The position numbers and the translations under genes were made by a program. A stretch of 64,000 nucleotides of DNA from Myxococcus virescens. Its GTDB lineage: Bacteria; Myxococcota; Myxococcia; Myxococcales; Myxococcaceae. Positions 1-8,184 of this stretch are shown here, piece after piece. Positions within the stretch are counted from its first letter, which is position 1. Every line of letters begins with the position of its first letter. The stretch lies in NCBI RefSeq assembly GCF_900101905.1, contig NZ_FNAJ01000002.1, forward strand, positions 496,001 through 560,000, in the 5' to 3' direction. The notes below the pieces were generated by a model, which had not been told where the DNA came from, searched no databases, and worked only from the letters and a program-made list of their open reading frames with translations.

Positions 1-87
1 GAAGGCATGGGCCACGGGCTGTGGGGCCAGGTTGAACCAGTCCGCCACGCGCTCCAGCAGGTTGTCCGCTTTGAGCCCCAGCCTCAT
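1..87 (-). CDS. N-terminal fragment, possible SAM-dependent methyltransferase
   Basis: Only the first 29 codons are inside the window; the gene continues beyond base 1. The start is ATG at 87-85 with GGAG seven bases upstream, and the peptide begins MRLGLKADNLLERVADWF followed by NLAPQPVAHAF. An opening of this style, an amphipathic helix followed by LAPxP, resembles the dimerisation segment at the front of some SAM-dependent methyltransferases, but that is recall of a style and not proof. The gene begins 10 bases after the stop of the small exported protein upstream, so the two probably share a transcript. Function is uncertain; the reading frame itself is well supported by its ribosome binding site and the absence of stops. 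Confidence 0.45.
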   Translation of the reverse strand, partial: MRLGLKADNLLERVADWFNLAPQPVAHAF

Positions 88-97
88 GCGTGTGCTC

Positions 98-448
98 CTA
101 ACGCCTGCGCCTGTAGCCGCCCACAGCGGCCAGGCCCACGACGAGGAGCGCGGCCTGGCCACCCAGCACGCAGCCTTGCTGGTCTGCCTTGCGCACGCCA
201 GTGTAGCGGCAGCGCCCGTCATCGCAGGAGAAGCGGGGGGAGCAATCCCGGCTGCTACGGCAGGACGTATTCACCCTGCCTGTACCGTCTTCCCCCTCGG
301 GGTTGTCCCGGTCCGCGCCGCCCTCTCCCACGGAGGCGTCGGGGAGGCCCGCGTCGAGCCCCCCGTCGGACTGGGCCATGGCCCCGAGGGGCAGCAGGAG
401 GGGGAGGCAGGCCAGCAGGTGACGCAGGTAGGAGCGGAAGGGGGACAT
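98..448 (-). CDS. Small exported protein with MYXO-CTERM-like tail
   Basis: A 116-residue protein. Residues 1-22 form a signal peptide (MSPFRSYLRHLLACLPLLLP, then LGAMA). The middle is acidic and rich in Gly/Asp, followed by a short Cys-containing stretch (CRSSRDCSPRFSCDDGRCR). The C-terminus has a Gly-Cys, a hydrophobic segment of about 16 residues and a final YRRRR. Signal peptide, Gly-Cys, hydrophobic helix and terminal Arg cluster is the plan of the MYXO-CTERM sorting tail known from myxobacteria, so processing and surface anchoring by a dedicated sorting system is inferred. An ATG 13 codons upstream (base 487) is possible, but the internal ATG directly precedes the signal peptide. The gene is divergent from the response regulator and lies 10 bases before the next gene leftwards. 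No enzymatic domain is recognised. Confidence 0.7.
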   Translation of the reverse strand: MSPFRSYLRHLLACLPLLLPLGAMAQSDGGLDAGLPDASVGEGGADRDNPEGEDGTGRVNTSCRSSRDCSPRFSCDDGRCRYTGVRKADQQGCVLGGQAALLVVGLAAVGGYRRRR

Positions 449-562
449 CGAGGGCGTCACCCTAACCGCATGGAGGGTCGGATGCATCTTCCGCGGTGGC
501 TGGAGCACCCGGGGGCAGATTGTCTGACCCTTCCCTTCGCATCTGGTACGGTACGCCCCGCG

Positions 563-1882
563 ATGGCACCCCGAATCCTCGTCGTCGATGACAATCAGGA
601 GCTGTTGTCCCTCCTCACGCAGCTCTTCGAGGAGGCGGGCTACGAGGTCATTGGTGCGAGCCGCGGCAAGCAGGCCGTGGAGCTGGCCAAGGCCCAGCCC
701 CCGGCGGCGGCCGTGCTCGACATCCTGCTGCCCGACATGATGGGGTACCACCTCGCGGACGCGCTGCGTAAGGACAACCCCCAGCTCCCGCTCCTCTTCA
801 TCACCGGCGTCTTCAAGGGTGGCAAGCACGCCGTCGAGTCGCGCACGAAGTACCAGGCCGCCGGCTACTTCGAGAAACCCTTCGAGGCCCAGAAGCTGCT
901 CGAGGCGATGACGAAGGTGCTGCCTCCGGAGAAGCCCGCTGCGGCGGCCGCGTCGCTCCAGGACGCCTTCGAGGTGGAGCTGGACATCGACGTGGAGGAG
1001 GAAGGCCCGCAGGACGCCATGGAGCTGACCGGCCGCATCAAGGTGACGGGCGGCGGCAACATCACGGCGGAGATTCGCGGCGCCAACCTCACGGCCAGCC
1101 CCATGCAGAAGGTGCCGGCCACGCAGGTGCGCCCGCCCACGCCGGGCCGGCCGCCGGACCCGCCGCCCGCGGGCGCGCCGGGCAGCCGCCGTGGTGAAAT
1201 CCGCGACAACCTGCCTTCGCTCCTCACCGCCTTCTACCTCTCCCGCGAGACGGGCGAGCTGGGCGTGCAGAAGGGCAAGGTGAAGAAGGTCGTCTACTTC
1301 GAGAAGGGCACGCCGGTGTTCGCCCTCTCCAACCTGCTCGCGGACCGCTTCGGTCAGTTCCTCGTTCGCGTGGGGAAGATCAAGCCGGAGCAGCTCCAGG
1401 ACGCGTCGGCGGTGGCCGCGCAGTCCAACCGCCGCACCGGTGACGTGCTGGTGGAGCGCGGGCTGCTCAAGGACACCGAGCGCCTCTACTACGTGGGCCA
1501 GCAGGTGAAGGCCGTCATCTACTCGCTCTTCGCGTGGGATGAAGGCTCGTACGTGCTGAGCTTCCGGGAGAAGGCGAGCGCGGAGTCCATCAAGCTGGAC
1601 GTGCACCCAGCCAACCTCATCGTCCGGGGCATCAAGAAGCTCTACAAGCCGGAGCGCCTGCGGCGCCTGCTCCAGCCGGAGGACCGCCTCATCCCCGCCG
1701 TGGCTCCGGCCTACCAGCTCAACGAAGTGGAGCTGGAGCGGTGGGAGGCGGAGCTGCTGCCGAAAATCGACGGCAACCGCACCGTGGCGGAGCTGCTGGC
1801 CTTCGCCAACCGCCCCGAGCACGTCGTCTACGGCTTCCTGGTGGCGATGATGTCGCTGGGCATCCTGGACAAGCGCGGGTAG
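563..1882 (+). CDS. Response regulator receiver-DUF4388 (PATAN-like) protein
   Basis: A 439-residue cytoplasmic regulator. Residues 1-125 are a CheY-like receiver: acidic pair D9-D10, phospho-acceptor D53 in VLDILLPD, the Thr in FITG, and the Lys in YFEKPF. A linker rich in Ala, Glu and Pro (about 130-215) follows. From about 220 there is a DUF4388/PATAN-type domain (GELGVQKGKVKKVVYFEKG, then SNLLADRFGQFLVRVGKI and RTGDVLVERGLL), which in related proteins mediates protein contacts rather than DNA binding. No helix-turn-helix is visible, so the output is probably protein-protein. The open frame extends upstream to base 32, but the receiver begins at the ATG at 563 and the upstream part is antisense to another gene. 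The cognate kinase is not adjacent. Confidence 0.85.
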   Translation: MAPRILVVDDNQELLSLLTQLFEEAGYEVIGASRGKQAVELAKAQPPAAAVLDILLPDMMGYHLADALRKDNPQLPLLFITGVFKGGKHAVESRTKYQAAGYFEKPFEAQKLLEAMTKVLPPEKPAAAAASLQDAFEVELDIDVEEEGPQDAMELTGRIKVTGGGNITAEIRGANLTASPMQKVPATQVRPPTPGRPPDPPPAGAPGSRRGEIRDNLPSLLTAFYLSRETGELGVQKGKVKKVVYFEKGTPVFALSNLLADRFGQFLVRVGKIKPEQLQDASAVAAQSNRRTGDVLVERGLLKDTERLYYVGQQVKAVIYSLFAWDEGSYVLSFREKASAESIKLDVHPANLIVRGIKKLYKPERLRRLLQPEDRLIPAVAPAYQLNEVELERWEAELLPKIDGNRTVAELLAFANRPEHVVYGFLVAMMSLGILDKRG

Positions 1883-1895
1883 CCGCCGCGCCGTC

Positions 1896-1921
1896 CGTCC
1901 CCGCCGTCATGGGCGGGGACG
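1896..1921. terminator. Bidirectional hairpin between convergent genes
   Basis: A perfect 10-bp stem (arms 1896-1905 and 1912-1921) with a 6-base loop sits in the 51-base gap between the convergent regulator and metal transporter genes. It is GC-rich with no T-tract on either side, so it is at best a weak intrinsic terminator that could act on both strands. Confidence 0.6.
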
Positions 1922-1933
1922 CCGCGCCGGGGC

Positions 1934-2581
1934 TCAGCCGCCGACCAGCCGCGAGCCAATCCAGAACAGGCCCAGCGCGCCGGAGCCCACGGCCACCACG
2001 CGCTGCACCCAGCGGGTGATTTGCGCGTTCAGCCGGGTGATGCCCTCCGCGAAAATCAGCCCCACCACGCCCATGCCGATGAGGATGCCCAGCGCGAAGC
2101 CGGGCAGGTACATCCACGCGGCCGCGCTCATGCTGCCACCCACCAGCAGCGGGGGCAGCGCCAGCAGCAGCGAGCGCACGCCGCTGACGGCCATCAGCGC
2201 GCCAGCGGTGGTGCTCACCGTGTGCACGTGCTGGTGCGGCTCCTGGGTGTGGCCGGGCAGGTGCGGGTGTCCGTGGTCCAGGCTGCTGGGGAACAGCAGG
2301 GCGGCCACCGCGAGGGCCACCAGCACGGCGCCGCCGAAAATCTCGGCCCAGCGCTCGAAGGTTTCTGAGAGGCCCACGCCCGCCAGGATGCAGAGCGCGG
2401 CGATGCCGCCCAGCATGACGGCGTGTCCCAGCGCGAAGCGCACGGCGGTGGCGATGGCGGCGCGGCGCCGGCCTCCCCCCAGGGTTCCGAGGGTGGCCAT
2501 GGCGGCGCAGTGGTCCGGGCCCACGGCGTGGAGCATGCCTTGGGACAGGCCAAGCAGGAAGGCGAGGAGAATGGGCTGCAC
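1934..2581 (-). CDS. Nickel/cobalt transporter-like membrane protein (NiCoT/RcnA type)
   Basis: An approximately 215-residue inner-membrane protein with five to six hydrophobic segments. The first helix carries HAVGPDHCAAM, the His-x4-Asp-His signature of NiCoT/RcnA nickel and cobalt transporters. The central cytoplasmic or periplasmic loop is His-rich (DHGHPHLPGH, then EPHQHVH), a likely metal-binding stretch. Family knowledge suggests nickel or cobalt transport; the RcnA-like loop favours efflux, but direction cannot be read from sequence. I chose the GTG at 2581 just before the first helix; an in-frame ATG at 2644 would overlap the ATG of the divergent lipoprotein. The neighbouring lipoprotein also ends in a His-rich tail, suggesting a metal-handling pair. 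Confidence 0.75.
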   Translation of the reverse strand: MQPILLAFLLGLSQGMLHAVGPDHCAAMATLGTLGGGRRRAAIATAVRFALGHAVMLGGIAALCILAGVGLSETFERWAEIFGGAVLVALAVAALLFPSSLDHGHPHLPGHTQEPHQHVHTVSTTAGALMAVSGVRSLLLALPPLLVGGSMSAAAWMYLPGFALGILIGMGVVGLIFAEGITRLNAQITRWVQRVVAVGSGALGLFWIGSRLVGG

Positions 2582-2642
2582 GACGCGGCACCCTAGCCGT
2601 GCTTCAATCGGGAGGCCAGCAGGAGAGGAGAACCGACCCTTC

Positions 2643-3149
2643 ATGAGGATGATCACCCGACGGCTGTCCGCCGTCATGCCGCTCGCGCTCTGTCTGCTTC
2701 TGTCGCCTGGCTGCGACAAGGGACCCGACCAGCTCCGGGACGCAGAGAAGTCCTACCGCGACCTGATTGACCGCCGCGTGTCCCCCCTGGACCCGGCGTG
2801 GGACCCCGTCATCAACGCCTTCGAGGCGATTCCCAAGGACTCCAAGGTCCGCCCGGAAGCGGAGCAGCGGATCACCGCCATCCGTCGCCTGCGGGAAAAG
2901 CTGCCGCCGCGCCCCCTGGCCACGCCGGGCGCCACGGGCCCCGGGACGTCAGAGGTGGACACCAAGCGCGCCGCGTGTGAGGCCCTGGCGATCCGGCTGG
3001 GCCAGACGCCGGAGGGGGCGGACCGGGAGCCCTTGCACCAGGCCCTGACGGACTGCCAGAAGGAGCTGGTCCGGCTGGAGGCCCACAGCCATCCGCCCGG
3101 GGAGCATGGTCATGACCATGGCGGTGAGCCGGGGCACCCCGCGCACTAG
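2643..3149 (+). CDS. Lipoprotein with His-rich C-terminal tail
   Basis: A 168-residue lipoprotein. The N-terminus (MRMITRRLSAVMPLALCLLL) is a signal peptide ending in the lipobox LSPGC. The body is helical and charged (DAEKSYRDLIDRR, RITAIRRLREK) with a conserved-looking Cys pair (CEALAIR and CQKELVRLE). The last 21 residues contain seven His mixed with Gly and Pro (HSHPPGEHGHDHGG onwards), a probable transition-metal binding tail. It is divergent from the NiCoT/RcnA-like transporter, with start regions only about 60 bases apart, and may deliver or buffer the transported metal in the periplasm; that role is inference. A second ATG two codons downstream is an equally possible start. No named family is recognised. 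Confidence 0.75.
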   Translation: MRMITRRLSAVMPLALCLLLSPGCDKGPDQLRDAEKSYRDLIDRRVSPLDPAWDPVINAFEAIPKDSKVRPEAEQRITAIRRLREKLPPRPLATPGATGPGTSEVDTKRAACEALAIRLGQTPEGADREPLHQALTDCQKELVRLEAHSHPPGEHGHDHGGEPGHPAH

Positions 3150-3204
3150 CGGGACGCTGTCGCTGGGCGTTGAGTGGCGCGGGCTTTGTGGTTAATGAGC
3201 CCGC

Positions 3205-4047
3205 ATGCCCATGCCCCAAGCAGGTGACCAGGCCCCCGCCTTTCAACTCGCCGACCAGGATGGAAACCCGGTATCGCTCGCGCAGTTCGCGGGCCGGAGT
3301 GTCGTCCTCTACTTCTACCCGAAGGACGACACCCCCGGATGCACCGTGGAGGCGTGTGGCTTCCGTGACGAGCACTCGGCGCTGGAGGCCGCGGGCGCGG
3401 TGGTGCTGGGCGTGTCCGCGGACAGCACCGCGAGCCACCGGAAGTTCGCGACCAAGTTCAACCTGCCCTTCCCGCTGCTGGCCGACGTGGACCACACGTT
3501 GTCCGAGGCCTACGGCGTCTGGGGGGAGAAGTCGCTCTATGGCCGCAAGTTCCTGGGCATCACCCGGGCCACGTTCCTCATCGGCCCGGACGGCGTGTTG
3601 AAGCAGGTGTGGCCCAAGGTGAAGGTGAATGGCCACGTCGCCGAGGTGCTGGCCGCGCTGAAGGGCGAAGCTCCGGCGGCGGACAGTGCCGTGAAGAAGC
3701 CCGCCGCGAAGAAGGCGCCTGCGGGGAAGAAGGTGGCCGCCGCGAAGAAGGCTCCGGCGGGCAAGACTGTGTCGGGGAAGTCCGTCGCGACCAGGAAGGC
3801 GACGGCGAAGAAGGCAGCTCCGGCCGCCAAGGCACCCCGTGCGGCGAAGAAGGCCGCGACCGCGAAGAAAGCCCCTGTGGCGAAGAAGCCTGCGGCTGCG
3901 AAGAGGGCCTCGGCCGGGAAGAAGCCGGCGCCCGCGAAGAAGTCCGCGGCGGTGAAGAAGTCGGCGCCCGCGAAGAAGTCCGCGGCGGTGAAGAAGTCGG
4001 CGCCCGCGAAGAAGTCCGCAGCGGCGAAGAAGGCCTCCAGGAAGTAG
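3205..4047 (+). CDS. bcp: Bcp/PrxQ peroxiredoxin fused to histone-H1-like lysine tail
   Basis: A 280-residue protein. Residues 1-155 are a complete thioredoxin-fold peroxiredoxin of the bacterioferritin comigratory (PrxQ) class: peroxidatic C46 in DDTPGCTVEAC and resolving C51 five residues later, as in atypical 2-Cys enzymes that reduce peroxides with thioredoxin. Standard Bcp ends near residue 155. Here about 120 further residues are almost only Lys, Ala, Pro, Ser and Gly in KKAPA/KKSAPA units, like histone H1 or the KTFN1/HmoB-type bacterial H1-like tails. The tail should bind DNA or other polyanions. The gene has its own hairpin downstream. Fusion of peroxidase and H1-like tail is the odd feature; the junction (GEAPAADSAVKKPAAKK) is continuous in frame with no frameshift sign. 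Confidence 0.9.
   Translation: MPMPQAGDQAPAFQLADQDGNPVSLAQFAGRSVVLYFYPKDDTPGCTVEACGFRDEHSALEAAGAVVLGVSADSTASHRKFATKFNLPFPLLADVDHTLSEAYGVWGEKSLYGRKFLGITRATFLIGPDGVLKQVWPKVKVNGHVAEVLAALKGEAPAADSAVKKPAAKKAPAGKKVAAAKKAPAGKTVSGKSVATRKATAKKAAPAAKAPRAAKKAATAKKAPVAKKPAAAKRASAGKKPAPAKKSAAVKKSAPAKKSAAVKKSAPAKKSAAAKKASRK
3919..4026 (+). repeat. Three 36-bp tandem repeats in the lysine-rich tail
   Basis: Three near-identical 36-bp units (3919-3954, 3955-3990, 3991-4026) each encode 12 residues of the form KKSAPAKKSAAV. They show recent in-frame expansion of the H1-like tail of the peroxiredoxin, so tail length is probably variable between strains. Confidence 0.9.
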
Positions 4048-4070
4048 CGCTCCGGGCCTGGGCGGCCTTG

Positions 4071-4096
4071 GGAGGACGTCGGCCCAGACGTCTTCC
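4071..4096 (+). terminator. Hairpin after the peroxiredoxin gene
   Basis: A 10-bp stem with one G-U pair (4071-4080 and 4087-4096) and a 6-base loop lies 24 bases after the stop codon. No clear T-run follows, so intrinsic termination may be inefficient. Confidence 0.5.
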
Positions 4097-4245
4097 AGCA
4101 AGCAATCCGCCATGGGGACCGGCGGCTCCGGGCGAGGAAGCGGCCCGCGACCTCGACGTGGGCTTCCTCGACGAAGAAGAAGCCCTCCGCGGGGCGGGCG
4201 CCGGGAGCGCCGAAGAAGGCTGCTCCCGGCCGTGGCTGGGGCTAT

Positions 4246-4347
4246 ATGTGGGGTTCGGGCGGTCCGTCGTCATGCGGACATGGAGTCACCCCGTGGTGTC
4301 CATGCCCGGCGTGCCCCATCTTCGGGAAGTACGAGCAACCAGATTGA
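4246..4347 (+). other. Cys-rich open frame, possible small protein or broken gene end
   Basis: From 4048 to the TGA at 4345-4347 the frame of the peroxiredoxin stays open after its TAG. Its second half reads like protein: Lys/Pro/Ala-rich (STKKKPSAGRAPGAPKKAAP), then GWGYMWGSGG, then a Cys-rich end with CGHG, WCPCPACPIFGKY. The only ATG in frame is at 4246, giving 33 residues. The four Cys and one His could bind a metal. It may be the 3' end of a gene whose start has been lost or shifted (an ATG at 4112 lies in another frame), or a small protein. I do not recognise the family. Between 4048 and 4245 I see otherwise only the hairpin. Confidence 0.35.
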
Positions 4348-4367
4348 AGGGACTCGGAGGAGTCGAC

Positions 4368-4859
4368 ATGCGCGAGCGGAATATTCGGCGGTGGGGTTCG
4401 GCGGCGGCATTGGTGGCGGGCGCGGTTCTGGCCGTAGGCTGCCGGGGGCTTCCGGAGACCGGTGGCAGTCAGCCGGATGAGCCACGGGGCAGCCTTGTCG
4501 CCCAGCGCGGTGACCAGCCCGATGCGATGAAGAACATCGAGGGTGGCAACACCAACAAGCCGCTGCCGCCTTGGACGCTGCCGGCGAACCGGGGCTACAA
4601 CGGCACCATCGACCAGATTGGCTCCAGCATCGACCCGCGCACGCCGAAGAACGACGGCACCCAGGGGCGCTCCATCGTGGACGACGCCGGGAAGATGATG
4701 AACGACCGGTACCACGCGGAGGGCGGCGCCGCGTACTCGCCCGCGGCCCATGGCTTGGGTGGTGAGGACGGCGCCACGCTGGGCGGCAAGCGCGGCGGCC
4801 ACTACAGCGGCTACAGCCCGCTGGGCTGGCAGGACCGCAGCGGCCCCTACCGCCGCTGA
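4368..4859 (+). CDS. Gly-rich lipoprotein of unknown function
   Basis: A 163-residue lipoprotein. The start ATG has a strong GGAGG seven bases upstream. A signal peptide runs to about residue 25 and ends in the lipobox LAVGC. The mature part is hydrophilic and rich in Gly, Asn, Asp and Pro (GGNTNKPLPPWTLPANRGYN, HYSGYSPLGWQDRSGPYRR) with no predicted helix or domain that I recognise. Its composition suggests an extended or disordered envelope protein. It is followed by two hairpins and a convergent nagZ gene, so it is probably a single-gene unit. Confidence 0.75.
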   Translation: MRERNIRRWGSAAALVAGAVLAVGCRGLPETGGSQPDEPRGSLVAQRGDQPDAMKNIEGGNTNKPLPPWTLPANRGYNGTIDQIGSSIDPRTPKNDGTQGRSIVDDAGKMMNDRYHAEGGAAYSPAAHGLGGEDGATLGGKRGGHYSGYSPLGWQDRSGPYRR

Positions 4860-4868
4860 AGTCACACC

Positions 4869-4922
4869 GGGGCGGTCTCGTGCCGCCCCTTCCAACTGCT
4901 CCCGGTGCAGGGCGCCGGGAGC
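4869..4922. terminator. Two tandem hairpins between convergent genes
   Basis: A 7-bp perfect stem (4869-4875 with 4883-4889) and an 8-bp perfect stem (4898-4905 with 4915-4922) fill the 87-base gap between the lipoprotein and nagZ stops. They probably end transcripts from both sides. Confidence 0.6.
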
Positions 4923-4946
4923 GCGTGGCACCCCGGCCCCGCGCCT

Positions 4947-6056
<1,110 letters not shown>

Positions 6057-6156
6057 GGCGCGCAGTCTGGCAGAAGCCAGGGGCTGGGCGCTCGGGGGGA
6101 ACGCGGTTCTCCTGGAAGCGTCGGCTGCCTGTCAGGCCTCAGGCCGGTGAGGCGCG

Positions 6157-6522
6157 CTACTGGAGGATGGCGCCCTGGGCGAAGCGCTTCACCATCACCA
6201 GCAGCTCGTCCAGGGAAAAGGGCTTGGGCAGGAAGGCCGCGCAACGCAGGTGCTTCCAGTAGTCCGGCGGGCTGGCGCTCATCATGACCACGGGGATGTC
6301 ACGCAGCAGGGGATTGCGCTCCATGGCCTCCAGCAGGGCCGGGCCGTTCATCACCGGCATCATGTAATCGAGCAGCACCAGGCAGGGGTGCTCCTCGGCC
6401 ATCCGCTCCAAGGCCTCCTTCCCATTGAGCGCGATGGCGGTCCGGTAGCCTTCGTCGCTCAGGAGGTCGCGCATGGCCTCGACGATGCCGAACTCGTCAT
6501 CGACGATGAGGATGGGGCCCAT
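6157..6522 (-). CDS. Single-domain response regulator
   Basis: A 121-residue stand-alone CheY-like receiver: ILIVDDE (acidic pair), phospho-acceptor Asp in LVLLDYMMPVMNG, Ser in VMMSAS in place of the Thr, and Lys in FLPKPFS. It has no output domain, so it works by protein contact or as a phosphate shuttle. It begins only 2 bases after the stop of the KaiC-like ATPase, with AGGAG at a good distance inside the end of that gene, so the two are one operon and probably one pathway. Confidence 0.9.
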   Translation of the reverse strand: MGPILIVDDEFGIVEAMRDLLSDEGYRTAIALNGKEALERMAEEHPCLVLLDYMMPVMNGPALLEAMERNPLLRDIPVVMMSASPPDYWKHLRCAAFLPKPFSLDELLVMVKRFAQGAILQ

Positions 6523-6524
6523 GC

Positions 6525-8024
6525 TCAAGGCTCCTGGCGCCCGCCGCCGGGATGCCGGGGCTCGGACCACGTGGTCGACCGCGGCACGCCGGTCATCATC
6601 GCCTCGACATCCGTGAAGGCGCCCGTCACCTCCATCCCCTTCGGGCTGATGCACAGCTCGCGCAGGGCGGTGTCGTGCGGGCTGTTGCGCAGCTTCAGCA
6701 CCGTGACGAAGCGGCGCAGCCGGGAATCCAGCTCGGCCTGGCGGAGGAAGAGGATGTTCTCCGCCACCATGGAGATGCCCTTCATCGGGAAGGTCACCTC
6801 CGGGCCAAACGCGGAGACCGATTCGACGGAGTAGAGCAGCGTCACGCCGCGCATGCGGCACTCATTGACCAGCGCGGCCAGGAAGCGCGACACGCGGGAC
6901 TGCCGGACGGCCGCCCTGCGGAGCGCGTCGTAGCCGTCCAGGAAGAGCCGGCGCACGCCGTGGGTCCGGATGATGTCCAGCAACTGCACGCCCAGCTTGT
7001 CCAGCAGGTTCTCCGTGGGCGGCCGGAAGCTGACCTCGAAGTCGCCCCGGTCGATGAGCGGCTTGAGGTCGAGCCCGATGCCCGCCGCCTGCGCCACCAT
7101 GCGCTCCGGGGAGTCGTAGAAGGCGAAGTAGTGGACGCGCTCGCCCCGCCGGGCGCCTTCCGCGAGGAAGTTCAGTCCCAGCAGCGTCTTGCCGCTGCCC
7201 GACGGCCCCAGGAGGATGGTCGTCGAGCCCTGGGCCACGCCCCCGGTCAGCATCGCGTCCATTCCGGGGATGCCAAACGCGCACCTCGCGTCCTGCGGCG
7301 GCCCCGGCGGAGGCCCGGACTCCGCGAGCGTCTCCAGGCGGGGATAGATGATGATGCCGTCCTGGGTGATGTCGAAGCTGTGCTTGCCCAGCAGATAGGG
7401 GCTGCCCCGGAATTTGCGCACGAACAGCTCGCGCACGGCACGCGCGCCGAACATGCGCTGCCGGAGCAGCATCAACCCATCCACCATGGTGTGCTCGGCG
7501 CGCAGGCCTTGTCCGCGGCCGGTGGTGAGGATCAACGTCGTGCAGCCCATGAGGCCCGTCACCACCTGGAGGCCGTGGATGAACTTCTTGATGGCCTGCT
7601 GTGACGGCGCCACCTCCTCCGCGGCCACCAGCCCATCCAACACGAGCAACGTGGCCTGGTGGTTCTTCGTCTCCTTGCGGATGAGCTCCGCCAGCGCGTC
7701 CAGCCCCCCCTGCTCCAGCACCGTGAAGGCGCTCAGATAGGTGATGGCGTTGGGCAGCAGCGTGGGGTCGAAGTAGGACAGCGAGGAGAGGTTGCCGACC
7801 AGCTCCGTGTGCGACTCCGCCAGCAGCGTCAGGTAGAGCACGCGCCCGCCGTGGCGCTTCGCGTGGTGGAAGCACACCTGGTTGGCGAAGATGGTCTTCC
7901 CCGAGCCCGGAAGGCCCATCAGCATGTAGGTGCGGGCCTTGCGGAAGCCTCCGTGCAGCACGGTGTCGAGGCCTGGAATGCCCGTGGAAATCCGCTCAGC
8001 CACGCGTGGAGTGCCTTCGGTCAT
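6525..8024 (-). CDS. KaiC-like double RecA-fold ATPase
   Basis: A 499-residue protein with two tandem KaiC/RadA-type domains. Domain 1 carries the P-loop GLPGSGKT at 37-44 after the typical ISTGIPGLDTVLHGGF; domain 2 repeats the scheme (FGIPGMDAMLTGGVAQGSTT, P-loop GPSGSGKT near 270). Walker B-like hydrophobic strands end in VLDGL and LFLDGYD. The layout matches KaiC-family signalling ATPases that hexamerise. The cyanobacterial KaiC phosphorylation Ser-Thr pair and KaiA/KaiB genes are not seen here, so a clock role cannot be claimed. The linked receiver protein suggests KaiC-like/response-regulator signalling. The ribosome binding site AGGAAAGGGAA precedes the ATG at 8024. Confidence 0.88.
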   Translation of the reverse strand: MTEGTPRVAERISTGIPGLDTVLHGGFRKARTYMLMGLPGSGKTIFANQVCFHHAKRHGGRVLYLTLLAESHTELVGNLSSLSYFDPTLLPNAITYLSAFTVLEQGGLDALAELIRKETKNHQATLLVLDGLVAAEEVAPSQQAIKKFIHGLQVVTGLMGCTTLILTTGRGQGLRAEHTMVDGLMLLRQRMFGARAVRELFVRKFRGSPYLLGKHSFDITQDGIIIYPRLETLAESGPPPGPPQDARCAFGIPGMDAMLTGGVAQGSTTILLGPSGSGKTLLGLNFLAEGARRGERVHYFAFYDSPERMVAQAAGIGLDLKPLIDRGDFEVSFRPPTENLLDKLGVQLLDIIRTHGVRRLFLDGYDALRRAAVRQSRVSRFLAALVNECRMRGVTLLYSVESVSAFGPEVTFPMKGISMVAENILFLRQAELDSRLRRFVTVLKLRNSPHDTALRELCISPKGMEVTGAFTDVEAMMTGVPRSTTWSEPRHPGGGRQEP

Positions 8025-8184
8025 TTCGCGTTCCCTTTCCTGGGCCCGGCCCGGGTGTGGCCCCGCTGGAATGATGGGAGCAGTGCGCTCGCCTTCTCAG
8101 GGGAACACTTCTTGCCACAGCGCCTCTTCCGAGCTGCCGCTGAATCGCGCGGGCCCCAGCGGCATTCAACAGAGGTGGACCGTC

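Noticed and set aside
563..1882. DNA-binding transcription factor
   Set aside because: The receiver protein has no helix-turn-helix; the C-terminal half is DUF4388-like.
3919..4026. CRISPR-like or mobile repeat
   Set aside because: In-frame tandem duplication inside the peroxiredoxin tail.
6525..8024. Circadian clock KaiC
   Set aside because: No KaiA/KaiB neighbours and no recognisable Ser-Thr phosphorylation pair.
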